Assembly: GCA_003224175.1 (NCBI GenBank)
Contig: QHYQ01000202.1
Coordinates: 1-35,300 of the forward strand
Reading direction: 5' to 3'
DNA length: 35,300 nucleotides
Source: Acidobacteriota bacterium
Lineage (GTDB): Bacteria > Acidobacteriota > Terriglobia > Acidiferrales > UBA7541
Shown piece by piece: positions 8,684 through 16,783 of this stretch; the first letter of the stretch is position 1; every line of letters begins with the position of its first letter. The position numbers and the translations under genes were made by a program. The notes under the pieces are model-generated. The model was not told the origin of the DNA. It saw only the letters and a program-made list of their open reading frames with translations, and searched no databases.

Positions 8684-9079
8684 TTACTGGTTTTGGTTGG
8701 GGGCCGCCAGCAACTTCTGACCGGTGCTGGTCAGGGTGACGCTTTTCGCGTTCCCAATGTGGCTCCCATCCCTGGCGCCAAAGGCTTCCACGGTGATGAC
8801 GTCCCCAGCTTTCAGTGAGTTCCGCGTCCAGCCATTCCTCAGGAGCATGTTGGGACTGTTCATTTCGAAGCCCCAATTCGTCACCGTACCATTGTCGTCT
8901 TTGATGTCAATGTAAAACCAGGCGTGAGGATTGGTCCATTCGAATTTCGTGACCGTGCCCGTCACCTTCATAGATTTTGCGGAGTCGAATTCCGCCGTAA
9001 ACGCGTGATGTGAGACCGCCGGCTCTGCGCTCAGGAGCAACCCAACAGCAGCAACGCAAACCGCCAATGTTGTTCTCAT
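8684..9079 (-). CDS. DUF6152 family secreted protein (copy 1)
   Basis: Small exported protein of the DUF6152 type, function unknown. The signal peptide covers residues 1-23 (MRTTLAVCVAAVGLLLSAEPAVS). The AVS cleavage site would leave a mature protein starting His-His (HHAFTAEFD). Conserved features follow: GTVTKFEWTNPHAWFYID with His52, the NWGFEMNSP block, RNGWTRNSLKAGDVITVEA, and ARDGS(H)IGNAKSVTL near the C-terminus. It is probably a beta-sandwich, which is inference only. It is transcribed after the TPDGKPDLSG protein (77-base gap) and before the isochorismatase-like gene. A second copy lies at 33857 on the other strand, again next to a partner homologue. Confidence 0.88.
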   Translation of the reverse strand: MRTTLAVCVAAVGLLLSAEPAVSHHAFTAEFDSAKSMKVTGTVTKFEWTNPHAWFYIDIKDDNGTVTNWGFEMNSPNMLLRNGWTRNSLKAGDVITVEAFGARDGSHIGNAKSVTLTSTGQKLLAAPNQNQ

Positions 9080-9156
9080 CGCTTAACCTCTCCAATAGGT
9101 GACCTTTACTGTTGCTACGAGAAAGCCCTGGATGCCTGTTCTAATGGTCTTGACCG

Positions 9157-9948
9157 CTACTTGAAACCTAAGTGTCCGGCGTCCCTTTCGTTTTCGCACA
9201 GATGTTCAAGGAGTTCCGTATCCGGAAGCAACTTGAAATGAATCGTCACAGCCTTCCAGGGCTTGGGATAAGCCCCGGGGTCATTGATCGCAACGTCCAG
9301 CTCCAGGTTGCCGAAATTCGGGCGGCGGTAGCGTTCGGTGATGTGCAGCGCCTCGGTATGTGGGTGGCCACCATTATCAAGCCAGGTCCCCTCTTTGAAA
9401 CCCGCCACTTCGACCACAAAAGTGTCGCCGTCCCACTTCCCGACTGAGTACCCGAACCAGGCGGGATTGGGATCTTCCGGAAGGGCACGGCCATCGGTGA
9501 AAATTTGCCGATACTGATTGAATTCCTCGTAGAGGACGATGGTTTCACGCGGGGTCTGAACGATCTTGAACGGGATCATAGACACCAACATGGCGTCGGG
9601 CACGCCGTGCGGTAAGCAATGCAACTGTGGTTTGTCCTGCCCCAAGGTCTCCTGGCGGTGCTTGTATAGTGCTGCCGCAGCGGGAAGCATGGGTACATCG
9701 ACGCCTTCGCCGGCAAGGTTCTCCACAAAGCGATTGTCCGCAGCGTGCCAGATCCCCGAGAGATCGGGCTTACCATCCGGTGTTTTCGGGGCCGGCGCCG
9801 TCAGATTGGGCTTGCCATCCGGCGTGCGCGGAGTTCCTGGGAGCGGCAGGCTTAGCCATTGCGCTCGAGCAGCCCCGGCCATCACAAACAGCGTGGCCAC
9901 CGCTGCTATCGCGACTTGCCATCGCTTCGCGCCTGTGAGGAAAGCCAT
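9157..9948 (-). CDS. Secreted 'TPDGKPDLSGIW' protein of unknown function, partner of DUF6152 (copy 1)
   Basis: Exported protein of unknown function; I know the family only as acidobacterial-type hypothetical proteins. The signal peptide ends near residue 29 (GAARA/Q). The mature N-terminus has two short repeats, TPDGKPNLTAP and TPDGKPDLSGIW. Later blocks shared with the homologue at 34425 are C-x-P-x-G-x-P (CLPHGVP), P(F)KI-Q-P, DGRALPEDPNPAWFGYSVGKW, GTWLDNGGHPHTEALHI and DPGAYPKPW. The C-terminus is CENERDAG. Conserved His and Cys residues hint at a metal site or an enzyme, but no known catalytic motif is recognised. GGAGG lies nine bases before the ATG, and a candidate sigma-70 promoter is about 90 bases upstream. 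First gene of the three-gene module. Confidence 0.8.
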   Translation of the reverse strand: MAFLTGAKRWQVAIAAVATLFVMAGAARAQWLSLPLPGTPRTPDGKPNLTAPAPKTPDGKPDLSGIWHAADNRFVENLAGEGVDVPMLPAAAALYKHRQETLGQDKPQLHCLPHGVPDAMLVSMIPFKIVQTPRETIVLYEEFNQYRQIFTDGRALPEDPNPAWFGYSVGKWDGDTFVVEVAGFKEGTWLDNGGHPHTEALHITERYRRPNFGNLELDVAINDPGAYPKPWKAVTIHFKLLPDTELLEHLCENERDAGHLGFK

Positions 9949-10038
9949 AAGTCACACCCTCCGACGGTGACGGTATAGCCCTTAGGGTCCGGAAGGAACT
10001 AGACCGGAATTGCCATCATGACTTCACCGTTGACCGGT

Positions 10039-10067
10039 AACATACCCCTAACGGCTTCTTAGTGCAA
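10039..10067 (-). promoter_or_regulatory. Candidate sigma-70 promoter for the DUF6152 module (copy 1)
   Basis: On the minus strand, TTGCAC (-35) is separated by exactly 17 bases from TATGTT (-10), about 90 bases upstream of the ATG at 9948. Spacing is ideal and each hexamer matches four of six consensus bases. It lies in the only gap (9949-10101) between this module and purS. Predicted by eye only. Confidence 0.35.
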
Positions 10068-10101
10068 TGGCCGCACAGACGGCGCTCATTTCTTGCACAG
10101 C

Positions 10102-10368
10102 CTACCCGGCCAGAGCCGGCTTGGCATCCTCCACGATCTCGAAACGAAAATCCTCGATCACCGGATTGGTAAGCACCTCGCGCGCGATGCGCTCCACCTC
10201 GGCCTGGGCGGCAGCGCGATCCAGTTTGTCGAGATCAAGCACAAAGAATTTGCCCTGGCGAACGTCGCGCACTGCGCCATGTCCGAGCGAAGCGAGGGCT
10301 TGCTGAATGGCGGTGCCCTGAGGATCGAGCACCGTGGACTTGAGCATCACCCAAACGTGGGCTTTCAT
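10102..10368 (-). CDS. purS: Phosphoribosylformylglycinamidine synthase subunit PurS
   Basis: Small subunit that bridges PurL and PurQ in the multi-subunit FGAM synthase of purine synthesis. The 88-residue protein starts at the internal ATG (MKAHVWVMLKSTVLDPQG), the family's N-terminus; the track ORF's first 36 residues are spurious. Further family blocks are DVRQGKFFVLDL and a C-terminal NPVIEDFRFEIVE. It begins seven bases after the adenosine-deaminase-like gene and is the last gene of that operon. No purQ or purL follows: the next gene is the unrelated secreted module with its own promoter. The placement after a purine-salvage gene is a plausible functional link. Confidence 0.93.
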   Translation of the reverse strand: MKAHVWVMLKSTVLDPQGTAIQQALASLGHGAVRDVRQGKFFVLDLDKLDRAAAQAEVERIAREVLTNPVIEDFRFEIVEDAKPALAG

Positions 10369-10375
10369 GCGCGCA

Positions 10376-11176
10376 TTATAGCAGGCCAAGCGGTGCGGCC
10401 TTGACGCGAAAAGCTTGCCGGAAGGCAGCCTTTTCGGTGGGCGGCAGAAAAGCGCCGGCGAAGGCGCCCTCAGCAATACTCAGGATTTCCTGCTTACGAA
10501 GAGTCATTTGCTCGAGCGCGCCGAATTCGCGAACTAGGCTCGTGTCGAACATGGCAGGATCGTCGGTGGATAGGCTGATGGGTATGCCGGCGCGAAAGAG
10601 TTGGGGCAGGGGATGATCCGGCAGGCCGGCATCCGCGCGGCCCAGGAGTCGCGCTAAGGCGCCGGTGCGCAGGTTGCTCGTGGGGCAGATTTCCAAACCA
10701 ATGGATCGCTCCGCAAGCAAGGCCATGAGTTCCGGATCAGCTGCGGCGGCGATGCCGTGGCCGATGCGTTCAGCGCGGAGAATTTCGACGGCGTCGCGCA
10801 CAGAGTCAGGTCCGCCGATTTCTTCGACATCCTGTTTGCGCAAGAGCATCACGCCCGCAGAGAGCGTCACTTCCGCGTAGACCACGCTTTGGGCGAGCAT
10901 CTGTTCAGCCATGCGGCTGGCCACTAGCGCGTAGTCTGCCGGCGCGCGCAAATACGAGGTCACCCACTTGTAGGCCTCGATGAAGGCGCTGAAGTCACGC
11001 GTGGCATAGCGCGCTGCCACCGCACTCTCGTCCAGCGCGTCGCCATGATTTTTTGCCAGAGTCACAACCGTCGCCGGTTCCATCGTGCCTTCAAGATGCA
11101 CGTGTAACTCGGCTTTGGGCAGAGCCTGAAATCGCGCTGTCCACGAATCGCCGGTTAATGGCAGTGGAGAGGACAC
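10376..11176 (-). CDS. add: Adenosine deaminase family protein with internal deletion of the HAGE segment
   Basis: Adenosine/adenine deaminase family, normally a TIM-barrel zinc enzyme of ~330-340 residues that converts adenosine to inosine. Here it is 266. Present: HVHLEG (ligands H25, H27), AEVTLSAGVMLLRKQD, ERIGHGI (H140), CPTSNLRTGA and STDDPAMF (D205/D206). Absent: everything between ...RKQDVEEI (residue ~120) and GGPDSVRDAV, a stretch that normally holds about 70-85 residues, including THAGE with the third zinc His and the catalytic Glu. The frame is preserved across the join near base 10816. As written it should be inactive. The GTG start lies five bases after the preceding gene, so the genes are translationally close-packed. 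Confidence 0.85.
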   Translation of the reverse strand: MSSPLPLTGDSWTARFQALPKAELHVHLEGTMEPATVVTLAKNHGDALDESAVAARYATRDFSAFIEAYKWVTSYLRAPADYALVASRMAEQMLAQSVVYAEVTLSAGVMLLRKQDVEEIGGPDSVRDAVEILRAERIGHGIAAAADPELMALLAERSIGLEICPTSNLRTGALARLLGRADAGLPDHPLPQLFRAGIPISLSTDDPAMFDTSLVREFGALEQMTLRKQEILSIAEGAFAGAFLPPTEKAAFRQAFRVKAAPLGLL

Positions 11177-11181
11177 GGCTA

Positions 11182-12018
11182 CTAGCGTGGCAGAGCGGGA
11201 CGTCCGGCATTGATCCAGGAAGTCAGCCAGTAGGAGCCCACGTCCGCGGCGGCGTCGCTGAGTTGCCGGATGAGAGTAGCGCCGGCCTCGCTATAGAAGC
11301 GATCGTAATACTCGTCGGTATAGTCGCTCAATCCGCTGCGTGCGCGCCGATCTGCCACTAGCACGATTTCGAGCCAGGAGTGTGCCTTGAGACAATCTTC
11401 AAAGGCGTGGTCGGTCGGATCCGTGATGAACGCGGCATCATTTGGCCGCAGGGGGAAAAACAGGGAGTAGCGGTCGACAAGGCTGGTATCGAACCGCAGA
11501 TTGATGCCCGGCTGGCCCCAGGCGTGGCCATCTTGATTTTCCGTGGTATTGAAGGGGTCGAAAGCTTGAGCCACGTAGCCGGCCAGCTGTGCGGCAATGA
11601 GCCGCGCCTGCTCCCAATTGCCCGAGCGCATAGCTTCAGTAAGCTTCGCGCTATAGACTCCGATCTGCCAGGGAAGCAGGCCACCGCTCTCCAGCTTGGG
11701 CCGGCCAAATTTGGCCACCGCCGCCTCATATTTTCGAGGCAACGCGTCAAACGGATACGAGCCGTATCGATCGAGATAGAGCACCTGATTGTGGCTTTCC
11801 GTAATGGGATTTTTGTCCAGGCTCTCCACGGCATCAGCCGCATGGCGCGTGATGAAATCGCGGTTGGCTTCGAAGAAGGGGCGTAGGTCGGACGGCAGAG
11901 TCTCAACGGCTCGGTTAGCGATCAGGCGCAGGGCGTTTGGTCCCCAGGCGAACGTTTGCAAAGGCAGGAGAAAAGCGATGAGCGGCGACGCCACGAATCG
12001 CGCCACGGAGCGCATCAA
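11182..12018 (-). CDS. Secreted phospholipase C/S1-P1 nuclease-like protein with substituted metal ligands
   Basis: Resembles zinc-dependent phospholipase C/S1-P1 nucleases. The signal peptide ends LQTFA/WGPN, placing Trp25 at the mature N-terminus, the position of Trp1 ligand in B. cereus PLC. ALRLIANRAVETLP aligns with the His14 helix but has Leu30 in place of His. YVAQAFDPFNTTENQDG aligns with the HxxxDxxxxxH helix but has Gly147, Gln151 and Asn157. GINLRFD aligns with FHSKYE but has Asn173 and Asp177. So most zinc ligands are replaced, while spacing and surrounding residues persist. It may be a binding or structural protein rather than an enzyme. The ATGA overlap with the permease stop shows translational coupling. 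The family assignment is by eye and from memory of the PLC sequence. Confidence 0.62.
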   Translation of the reverse strand: MMRSVARFVASPLIAFLLPLQTFAWGPNALRLIANRAVETLPSDLRPFFEANRDFITRHAADAVESLDKNPITESHNQVLYLDRYGSYPFDALPRKYEAAVAKFGRPKLESGGLLPWQIGVYSAKLTEAMRSGNWEQARLIAAQLAGYVAQAFDPFNTTENQDGHAWGQPGINLRFDTSLVDRYSLFFPLRPNDAAFITDPTDHAFEDCLKAHSWLEIVLVADRRARSGLSDYTDEYYDRFYSEAGATLIRQLSDAAADVGSYWLTSWINAGRPALPR

Positions 12019-13574
12019 GATCTCTCGCCGGCCGCGCTTCGAGCGAATTCGCTATGCCTGCGACTATAACTCGCATAGATCAGCAGCCCCAGCACGAGCC
12101 ACACGACGAAGCGAATCCAGGTGATCACGGTCAGGCCCATCATCAATCCGCCGCACAGAATAATGGAGATCAGAGGGAACCAAGGAACCAGAGGAACGCG
12201 AAATGCTCGCGGGCGCTCCGGCTGCTTGCGCCGCAAAAAGATCACTCCCAGCGAGACGAGAACGAAAGCAAACAGTGTTCCGATGTTGGAGAGATCCGCC
12301 GCATCGCCGATATCCACCAACCCCGCCGGTATGCCTACTGCAAAGCACGCGATCCACGTGGACCAGTGCGGCGTCTTGAATTTCGGATGCACTGCCGAGA
12401 AGAGCTTGGGTAAGAGGCCGTCGCGCGACATGGCATACCAGATTCGCGCCTGCCCATACTGAAACACAAGTAAGGAAGAGATCATGCCCATCAAGGCGCC
12501 GATCACGATGATCGAGCGGAAAAGGCGGTGCGCGCCAAGCTGCTGCAGAGCGTACGCGACAGGTGCTTCAGCCGCGTCGCCGGAAGTAAAGGTGTTGTAC
12601 TTCAACATTCCGAGCAGCACGACGGCCACGCCGATATATAGCACAGTGCAGACAATGAGGGAGGCAATGATCCCGAAAGGCAAATCCCTTTGCGGACTGC
12701 GGCATTCCTCTGCCGCGGTGGAAACGGAATCGAAGCCGATGTAGGTGAAAAAAACAATGGCGCCGCCGGTGACGATCCCGCCAAAGCCCGAAGGAGCGAA
12801 GGGCTTCCAGTTCGCGGGATTGACGAGCATTCCTCCCACAACCAGAAAGATAAGAATGGCGCCAATCTTTATGGCCACCATCACATTGTTCGCTTCGGCC
12901 GATTCGCGCACCCCGCGGACCAGCAACAAAGTCAAAATGAACACGATCAGGAATCCCGGAAGGTTGAAGTAAGCGCCGGTCCATTGGCCCGAAGCCCATA
13001 CCGGACTGGCCCATTTGTCCGGCAAATTCAGGCCAAAGGCGGCCAGTTGGGCCTTGGCGTAGCCACTGAAACCTACTGCTACCGCCACGTTGCTCACGGC
13101 GTATTCGAGAATCAAATCCCAGCCGATGATCCAGGCGAAAATTTCGCCCAGCGTGGCGTAGGAATACGTGTACGCGCTGCCGGCAATCGGAATCATCGAA
13201 GCCAGTTCGGCGTAACACAGTCCGGCAAAGCTGCAGGCGATGGCCACCAGCAGGAAGGAGACAGCTATGGCCGGCCCTGCGGGCGGACGGCCGTGCATGA
13301 GGACGGCTGCGGAGCCGCCGTGTCGCAGATAGTTCACCACAAGGTCGAGCACTTGCGCGTGAAGGATGGATGGCGCCTGGAAGTACTCTCCGGCGGCGGC
13401 GGTACCGGTCAGAACAAAAATTCCCGAGCCGATGATTGCGCCGATTCCCAGCGCCGTAAGCGACCAGGGGCCAAGCGTTTTCTTCAGCCGGTGTTCGGGC
13501 GCTTCGGCATCAGCCAAGAGCTTGTCGATGCTTTTGACCCTGAAAAGCTGCGAATTCACGCCCACCGCCGGCAA
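12015..13574 (-). CDS. APC-superfamily amino acid permease
   Basis: Cytoplasmic-membrane amino acid transporter of the cationic-amino-acid/YfnA-like branch, about 12 or more membrane segments. The TM1 motif GIGAIIGSGIFVLTG, the CYAELASMIPIAGSAYTYSYATLGE block and FFTYIGFDSVSTAAEECRSPQRDLP are diagnostic. A loop of about 35 residues between TM1 and TM2 (GEYFQAPSILHAQ... HGRPPAGP) is longer than in many relatives; I recall similar loops in acidobacterial homologues. The start TTG at 13574 is tentative, with GTG codons nearby in frame. It heads the operon permease, PLC-like, adenosine deaminase-like, purS. The substrate cannot be read from the sequence. Confidence 0.92.
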   Translation of the reverse strand: MPAVGVNSQLFRVKSIDKLLADAEAPEHRLKKTLGPWSLTALGIGAIIGSGIFVLTGTAAAGEYFQAPSILHAQVLDLVVNYLRHGGSAAVLMHGRPPAGPAIAVSFLLVAIACSFAGLCYAELASMIPIAGSAYTYSYATLGEIFAWIIGWDLILEYAVSNVAVAVGFSGYAKAQLAAFGLNLPDKWASPVWASGQWTGAYFNLPGFLIVFILTLLLVRGVRESAEANNVMVAIKIGAILIFLVVGGMLVNPANWKPFAPSGFGGIVTGGAIVFFTYIGFDSVSTAAEECRSPQRDLPFGIIASLIVCTVLYIGVAVVLLGMLKYNTFTSGDAAEAPVAYALQQLGAHRLFRSIIVIGALMGMISSLLVFQYGQARIWYAMSRDGLLPKLFSAVHPKFKTPHWSTWIACFAVGIPAGLVDIGDAADLSNIGTLFAFVLVSLGVIFLRRKQPERPRAFRVPLVPWFPLISIILCGGLMMGLTVITWIRFVVWLVLGLLIYASYSRRHSEFARSAAGERS

Positions 13575-13659
13575 AGAGTGGCGAAACTTTATCCTGAGCC
13601 GCGATACGGCGCAACCAGGATCGCTGGACTTCGTCCCTGGTGTTTACTGTGACCAGGCG

Positions 13660-15909
13660 CTATTGCGCCCAAGAAAGATTGGCGTAGCGCTCGACCAGCT
13701 TTTTCGTACCGTGATTGGCGAAACTCACGGTGAGCTTGCGGTCGTCGTCCTCACCATCCACGTGGATGATGGTGCCAACTCCATAGGTTGGATGGCGCAC
13801 GCGCTGCCCGATGAGAGGGTTGCCGCCGCTCTTGCCTCTCGCCGACGCGGAAATTTCCGATCGTACCCGCGGCGTGCGTTCTCTCGAAGGCGCCGGCACG
13901 GTGCGGCGGACGCGGCGCGCGAATTCTTCCGCCGAGTAGGAGTATTCGGGGTCCGGTTCGTAGCGGCGCGTTTCGCCGGCCGCGGCGAGCGATCCTTTTG
14001 CCGTATCCACGAGCTCCATGGGGATTTCCTGCAGAAAGCGCGAGGGAGAAGAGTCATGCAGCCGCTCGCTGCCATAGATGCGGCGGTAGACCGCACGCGT
14101 GAGCGTGAGCGTATCGCGGGCGCGGGTCATGCCTACGTAGCAGAGACGGCGCTCCTCCTCGAGTTCTTCGGGGTCGTGAAGGGAACGGCTATGCGGAAAA
14201 GTGCCTTCTTCGAGGCCCGTCAGGAAGACGTGGTCGAACTCGAGGCCCTTGGCGGTGTGCAGCGTGAGGAGCGTGACCGCGGCGCGCTCATCAAAATTAT
14301 CGGCGTCGCTCACCAGCGCGGCGCGATCGAGGAAGTCGGAAAGCGTCTCGCCGCGCTCGGCGCCTTCGGCCATGGCGTTCACCAATTCATTCAAGTTATC
14401 GATGGGGGCGATATCCTCGGCGGAGTCGCGCTGGCGCAGCATGTCCAAGTAACCAGTGGCTTCGAGAACAAAGGCGATGAATTGGGCGGGTGGCAGGGAG
14501 GGCAGCTTTTCCCGTAATTGCTCGATCAACTCTCGGAAACTGCGAAGCGGAGCCAGGGCGCGCGCCGAGCCGGAATCAATGAATTCACTGAGTGCGCTCC
14601 AAAGTGAAGTATCGCGCTCGCGAGCCAGTGCGCGCAGCGATTCGACGGTGACTTTGCCAATGCCCCGAGGCGGCGTATTCACCACGCGCAGCAGGGCGAT
14701 ATCGTCATCGGCAAACATCGCCAACCGCACGTAAGCGAGGACGTCCTGGATTTCGGCTCGTTGATAAAAGCTGAACCCGCCGAGCAGGCGGTAGCGAATC
14801 CCACGGGCGCGAAAGGCTTCTTCGAAGGCCCGAGACTGTGCGTTGGTGCGGTACATCACGGCGCAATACAAAGAGGAATCGTCGCGTTGGATTTCGATCA
14901 CGCGCTGGCAGACGTATTCCGCTTCGGCGCGCGCATCGCGGGCTTCAAAGAAAATGAGATTGGAACCCTCGCCACGCGTCGCGGTAAGTTCTTTTCCGAT
15001 GCGCTTGACGTTTTTCGATACCACGGCCGCGGCGGCGTCCAGTATCTTCTGGCGCGAACGATAATTCTTCTGGACGCGGAGGACTTGCGTGTCGGGGAAA
15101 TCCTTGGAAAAGCTCAGAATGTTGCCGACGTCGGCGCCGCGCCAGCGATAGATGGACTGATCCTCATCACCGACGACGCAGAGATTCGGCCGGGGACCGG
15201 CCAGCAGGCGCAGCAAATCGTATTGCACGCGGTTGGTATCCTGATACTCGTCGACGTGGAGATATTGGAATCGCTGCTGCCAGGCCTTCCGAGCCTCCTC
15301 GAACCGCCGCAAAACTTCCACGGCGCGAAGCAACAGGTCGTCGAAATCGAGCCCGCCGCATCTGCGCAACGTTTGCTCGTAGGCCTCGTAGGCGCGCGCA
15401 GCGAGCTTGCTGCGCTCGTCAAATGCGTCGGCGAGAGCCTGCTCGGGAGTGATGGCGTGATTTTTTGCGAAGCTGATGCGTGACAGAATCTCGCGCGGAG
15501 TGTCGCCGGAATCTTCGGCGCCCAGATCTCTAAGGGCGAGCTTCAGAGCCGCCAACTGCTCCTCATCGTCATAAATCGCAAAATCGCGCGGCAGACCCAG
15601 CCGCGGCGCCTCGCGGCGAAGAAGTCGGACGCAAAAGGAATGAAAAGTGCTGATCCACGGATCGCTGGGGCCCGCATCGGTGCTTTCGAGCAACACACGA
15701 ACGCGGTCGCGCATCTCGTCGGCCGCCTTATTCGTAAAGGTGACCGCGAGAATCGCGCCGCCCGGAACGCCTTGCCGGATGAGATAGGCAATGCGATGGG
15801 TGATGACACGCGTTTTGCCCGTACCTGCCCCTGCCAGAATGAGGATCGACCCATTGGTGGCGAGCACAGCTTCGCGCTGTTGGGGATTCAAGCTATCGAG
15901 AATATCCAT
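13660..15909 (-). CDS. pcrA: ATP-dependent 3'-5' DNA helicase PcrA/UvrD
   Basis: SF1A helicase for nucleotide-excision repair, mismatch repair and replication-conflict resolution. Full length at 749 residues. Motifs in order: Q motif (LNPQQREAV), Walker A AGAGTGKT at 26-33, AVTFTNKAADEM, TFHSFC, Walker B VDEYQDTN near 219, GDEDQSIYRWRGAD, the motif IV area QKNYRSRQKIL (Gln where many family members have Glu), LLTLHTAKGLEFDHVF and EERRLCYVGMTRA. The C-terminal Tudor-like domain is present (GQRVRHPTYGVGTI...LVERYANL), which in PcrA binds RNA polymerase. ATG start at the expected distance from the Q motif. The permease gene follows after 85 bases on the same strand. Confidence 0.97.
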   Translation of the reverse strand: MDILDSLNPQQREAVLATNGSILILAGAGTGKTRVITHRIAYLIRQGVPGGAILAVTFTNKAADEMRDRVRVLLESTDAGPSDPWISTFHSFCVRLLRREAPRLGLPRDFAIYDDEEQLAALKLALRDLGAEDSGDTPREILSRISFAKNHAITPEQALADAFDERSKLAARAYEAYEQTLRRCGGLDFDDLLLRAVEVLRRFEEARKAWQQRFQYLHVDEYQDTNRVQYDLLRLLAGPRPNLCVVGDEDQSIYRWRGADVGNILSFSKDFPDTQVLRVQKNYRSRQKILDAAAAVVSKNVKRIGKELTATRGEGSNLIFFEARDARAEAEYVCQRVIEIQRDDSSLYCAVMYRTNAQSRAFEEAFRARGIRYRLLGGFSFYQRAEIQDVLAYVRLAMFADDDIALLRVVNTPPRGIGKVTVESLRALARERDTSLWSALSEFIDSGSARALAPLRSFRELIEQLREKLPSLPPAQFIAFVLEATGYLDMLRQRDSAEDIAPIDNLNELVNAMAEGAERGETLSDFLDRAALVSDADNFDERAAVTLLTLHTAKGLEFDHVFLTGLEEGTFPHSRSLHDPEELEEERRLCYVGMTRARDTLTLTRAVYRRIYGSERLHDSSPSRFLQEIPMELVDTAKGSLAAAGETRRYEPDPEYSYSAEEFARRVRRTVPAPSRERTPRVRSEISASARGKSGGNPLIGQRVRHPTYGVGTIIHVDGEDDDRKLTVSFANHGTKKLVERYANLSWAQ

Positions 15910-16033
15910 CTGTCAGAAAGTCCCTGCTGATTCGGGCCCGGGGCGCATGCATTTTAGCCGAGCGCAGCGATGCGAGCAAACCGGCGCGCAAAGCCTGTTT
16001 CGCCACGCGCAGCTTTCAACGAACGCACGCAGG

Positions 16034-16708
16034 TCAGTGAGGAGAAGGAGCCAGATCGATCTCGAAGAAGAATAGCGGCTTGGCGTCGTTCATAAATGCC
16101 AGGTCGGGAATATCTAGGCGGGCGTTCGAGATCCATTCGTAGTGCCGGTCGATATCGAAGTAGACGAAACCGTGCGTCGTGGCATGAGGCGGAAGCAAAT
16201 CCGTACCGAGCGCGGCTGAGCGCACGGTCGCGGCGAAGTCCTCCCAGGTTTTGTCGTGTTTGTTGGAGGGCGGCGGCCCTACGCGGGGCACCGGAAATCG
16301 CGGTGTCGGATCTTTTGCCGGCTTCGCCAGGACGCGATCCGCCACCTCTTCGGGCGAAAGCGGCTCAAGCCGCTGGCGGGATTCGCCCGGGGCGCTCATG
16401 AGTAATTGCATCGTCTTCAAATTGAGGCGAATCGGCGACTCGTTATCGTTACGCAGAAAAAGTTCGATGGCGATGATGCCACCCTCGTAAGGGGTGTGTT
16501 TGCCGAACTTCTCCTTGTAGCGATTGACGGACGTATAGGGATCCGCGGCAATCAGCAATCCTTGATGGGAGTCGCGCGCCGAGAGGGATGCGGGATCGGC
16601 CGAACCGGTCCTCGCCGGAGTCGCTGAGGTTTGACCCTGCACGGCCGCCGTGCTGAGCCATAGTGCAAGCCAGAACGCGAGGAGGGCCAGATGGGTTCGC
16701 GGTGGCAT
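16034..16708 (-). CDS. Secreted protein of unknown function
   Basis: Unrecognised exported protein. The internal ATG at 16708 is chosen because MPPRTHLALLAFWLALWLSTAAVQG is a clear signal peptide; the longer track start gives a non-signal leader. The mature part has a low-complexity N-terminus and the block GLLIAADPYTSVNRYKEKFGKHTPYEGGIIAIELFLRND. That is followed by a beta-rich segment reading like an immunoglobulin-type or copper-chaperone-like sandwich (SPIRLNLKTMQLLM; PPHATTHGFVYFDID), then FFFEIDLAPSPH. No catalytic motif is visible. It is divergent from waaA, sharing a 157-base gap with a candidate promoter, and lies downstream of nothing on its own strand, so it probably has its own promoter. 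Confidence 0.6.
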   Translation of the reverse strand: MPPRTHLALLAFWLALWLSTAAVQGQTSATPARTGSADPASLSARDSHQGLLIAADPYTSVNRYKEKFGKHTPYEGGIIAIELFLRNDNESPIRLNLKTMQLLMSAPGESRQRLEPLSPEEVADRVLAKPAKDPTPRFPVPRVGPPPSNKHDKTWEDFAATVRSAALGTDLLPPHATTHGFVYFDIDRHYEWISNARLDIPDLAFMNDAKPLFFFEIDLAPSPH

Positions 16709-16783
16709 CGAATCTGATCGTGAGATGCGCAATATCGTCTGGCGTTGCCTTTGCGCCTCGAGGTACGACACTGATTGTGCTTC

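Noticed and set aside
10102-10135. Terminator hairpin at the purS stop (CCGGC/GCCGG)
   Set aside because: Only a five-base stem inside the coding end, with no T-run after it.
12015-13574. Novel insertion in the amino acid permease TM1-TM2 loop
   Set aside because: The loop is long, but I recall comparable loops in acidobacterial permeases, so it is probably a lineage trait.
12690-13652. 320-codon ORF antisense to the amino acid permease
   Set aside because: Low-complexity, Arg/Gln/Gly-rich translation without motifs; the permease on the other strand is unambiguous.
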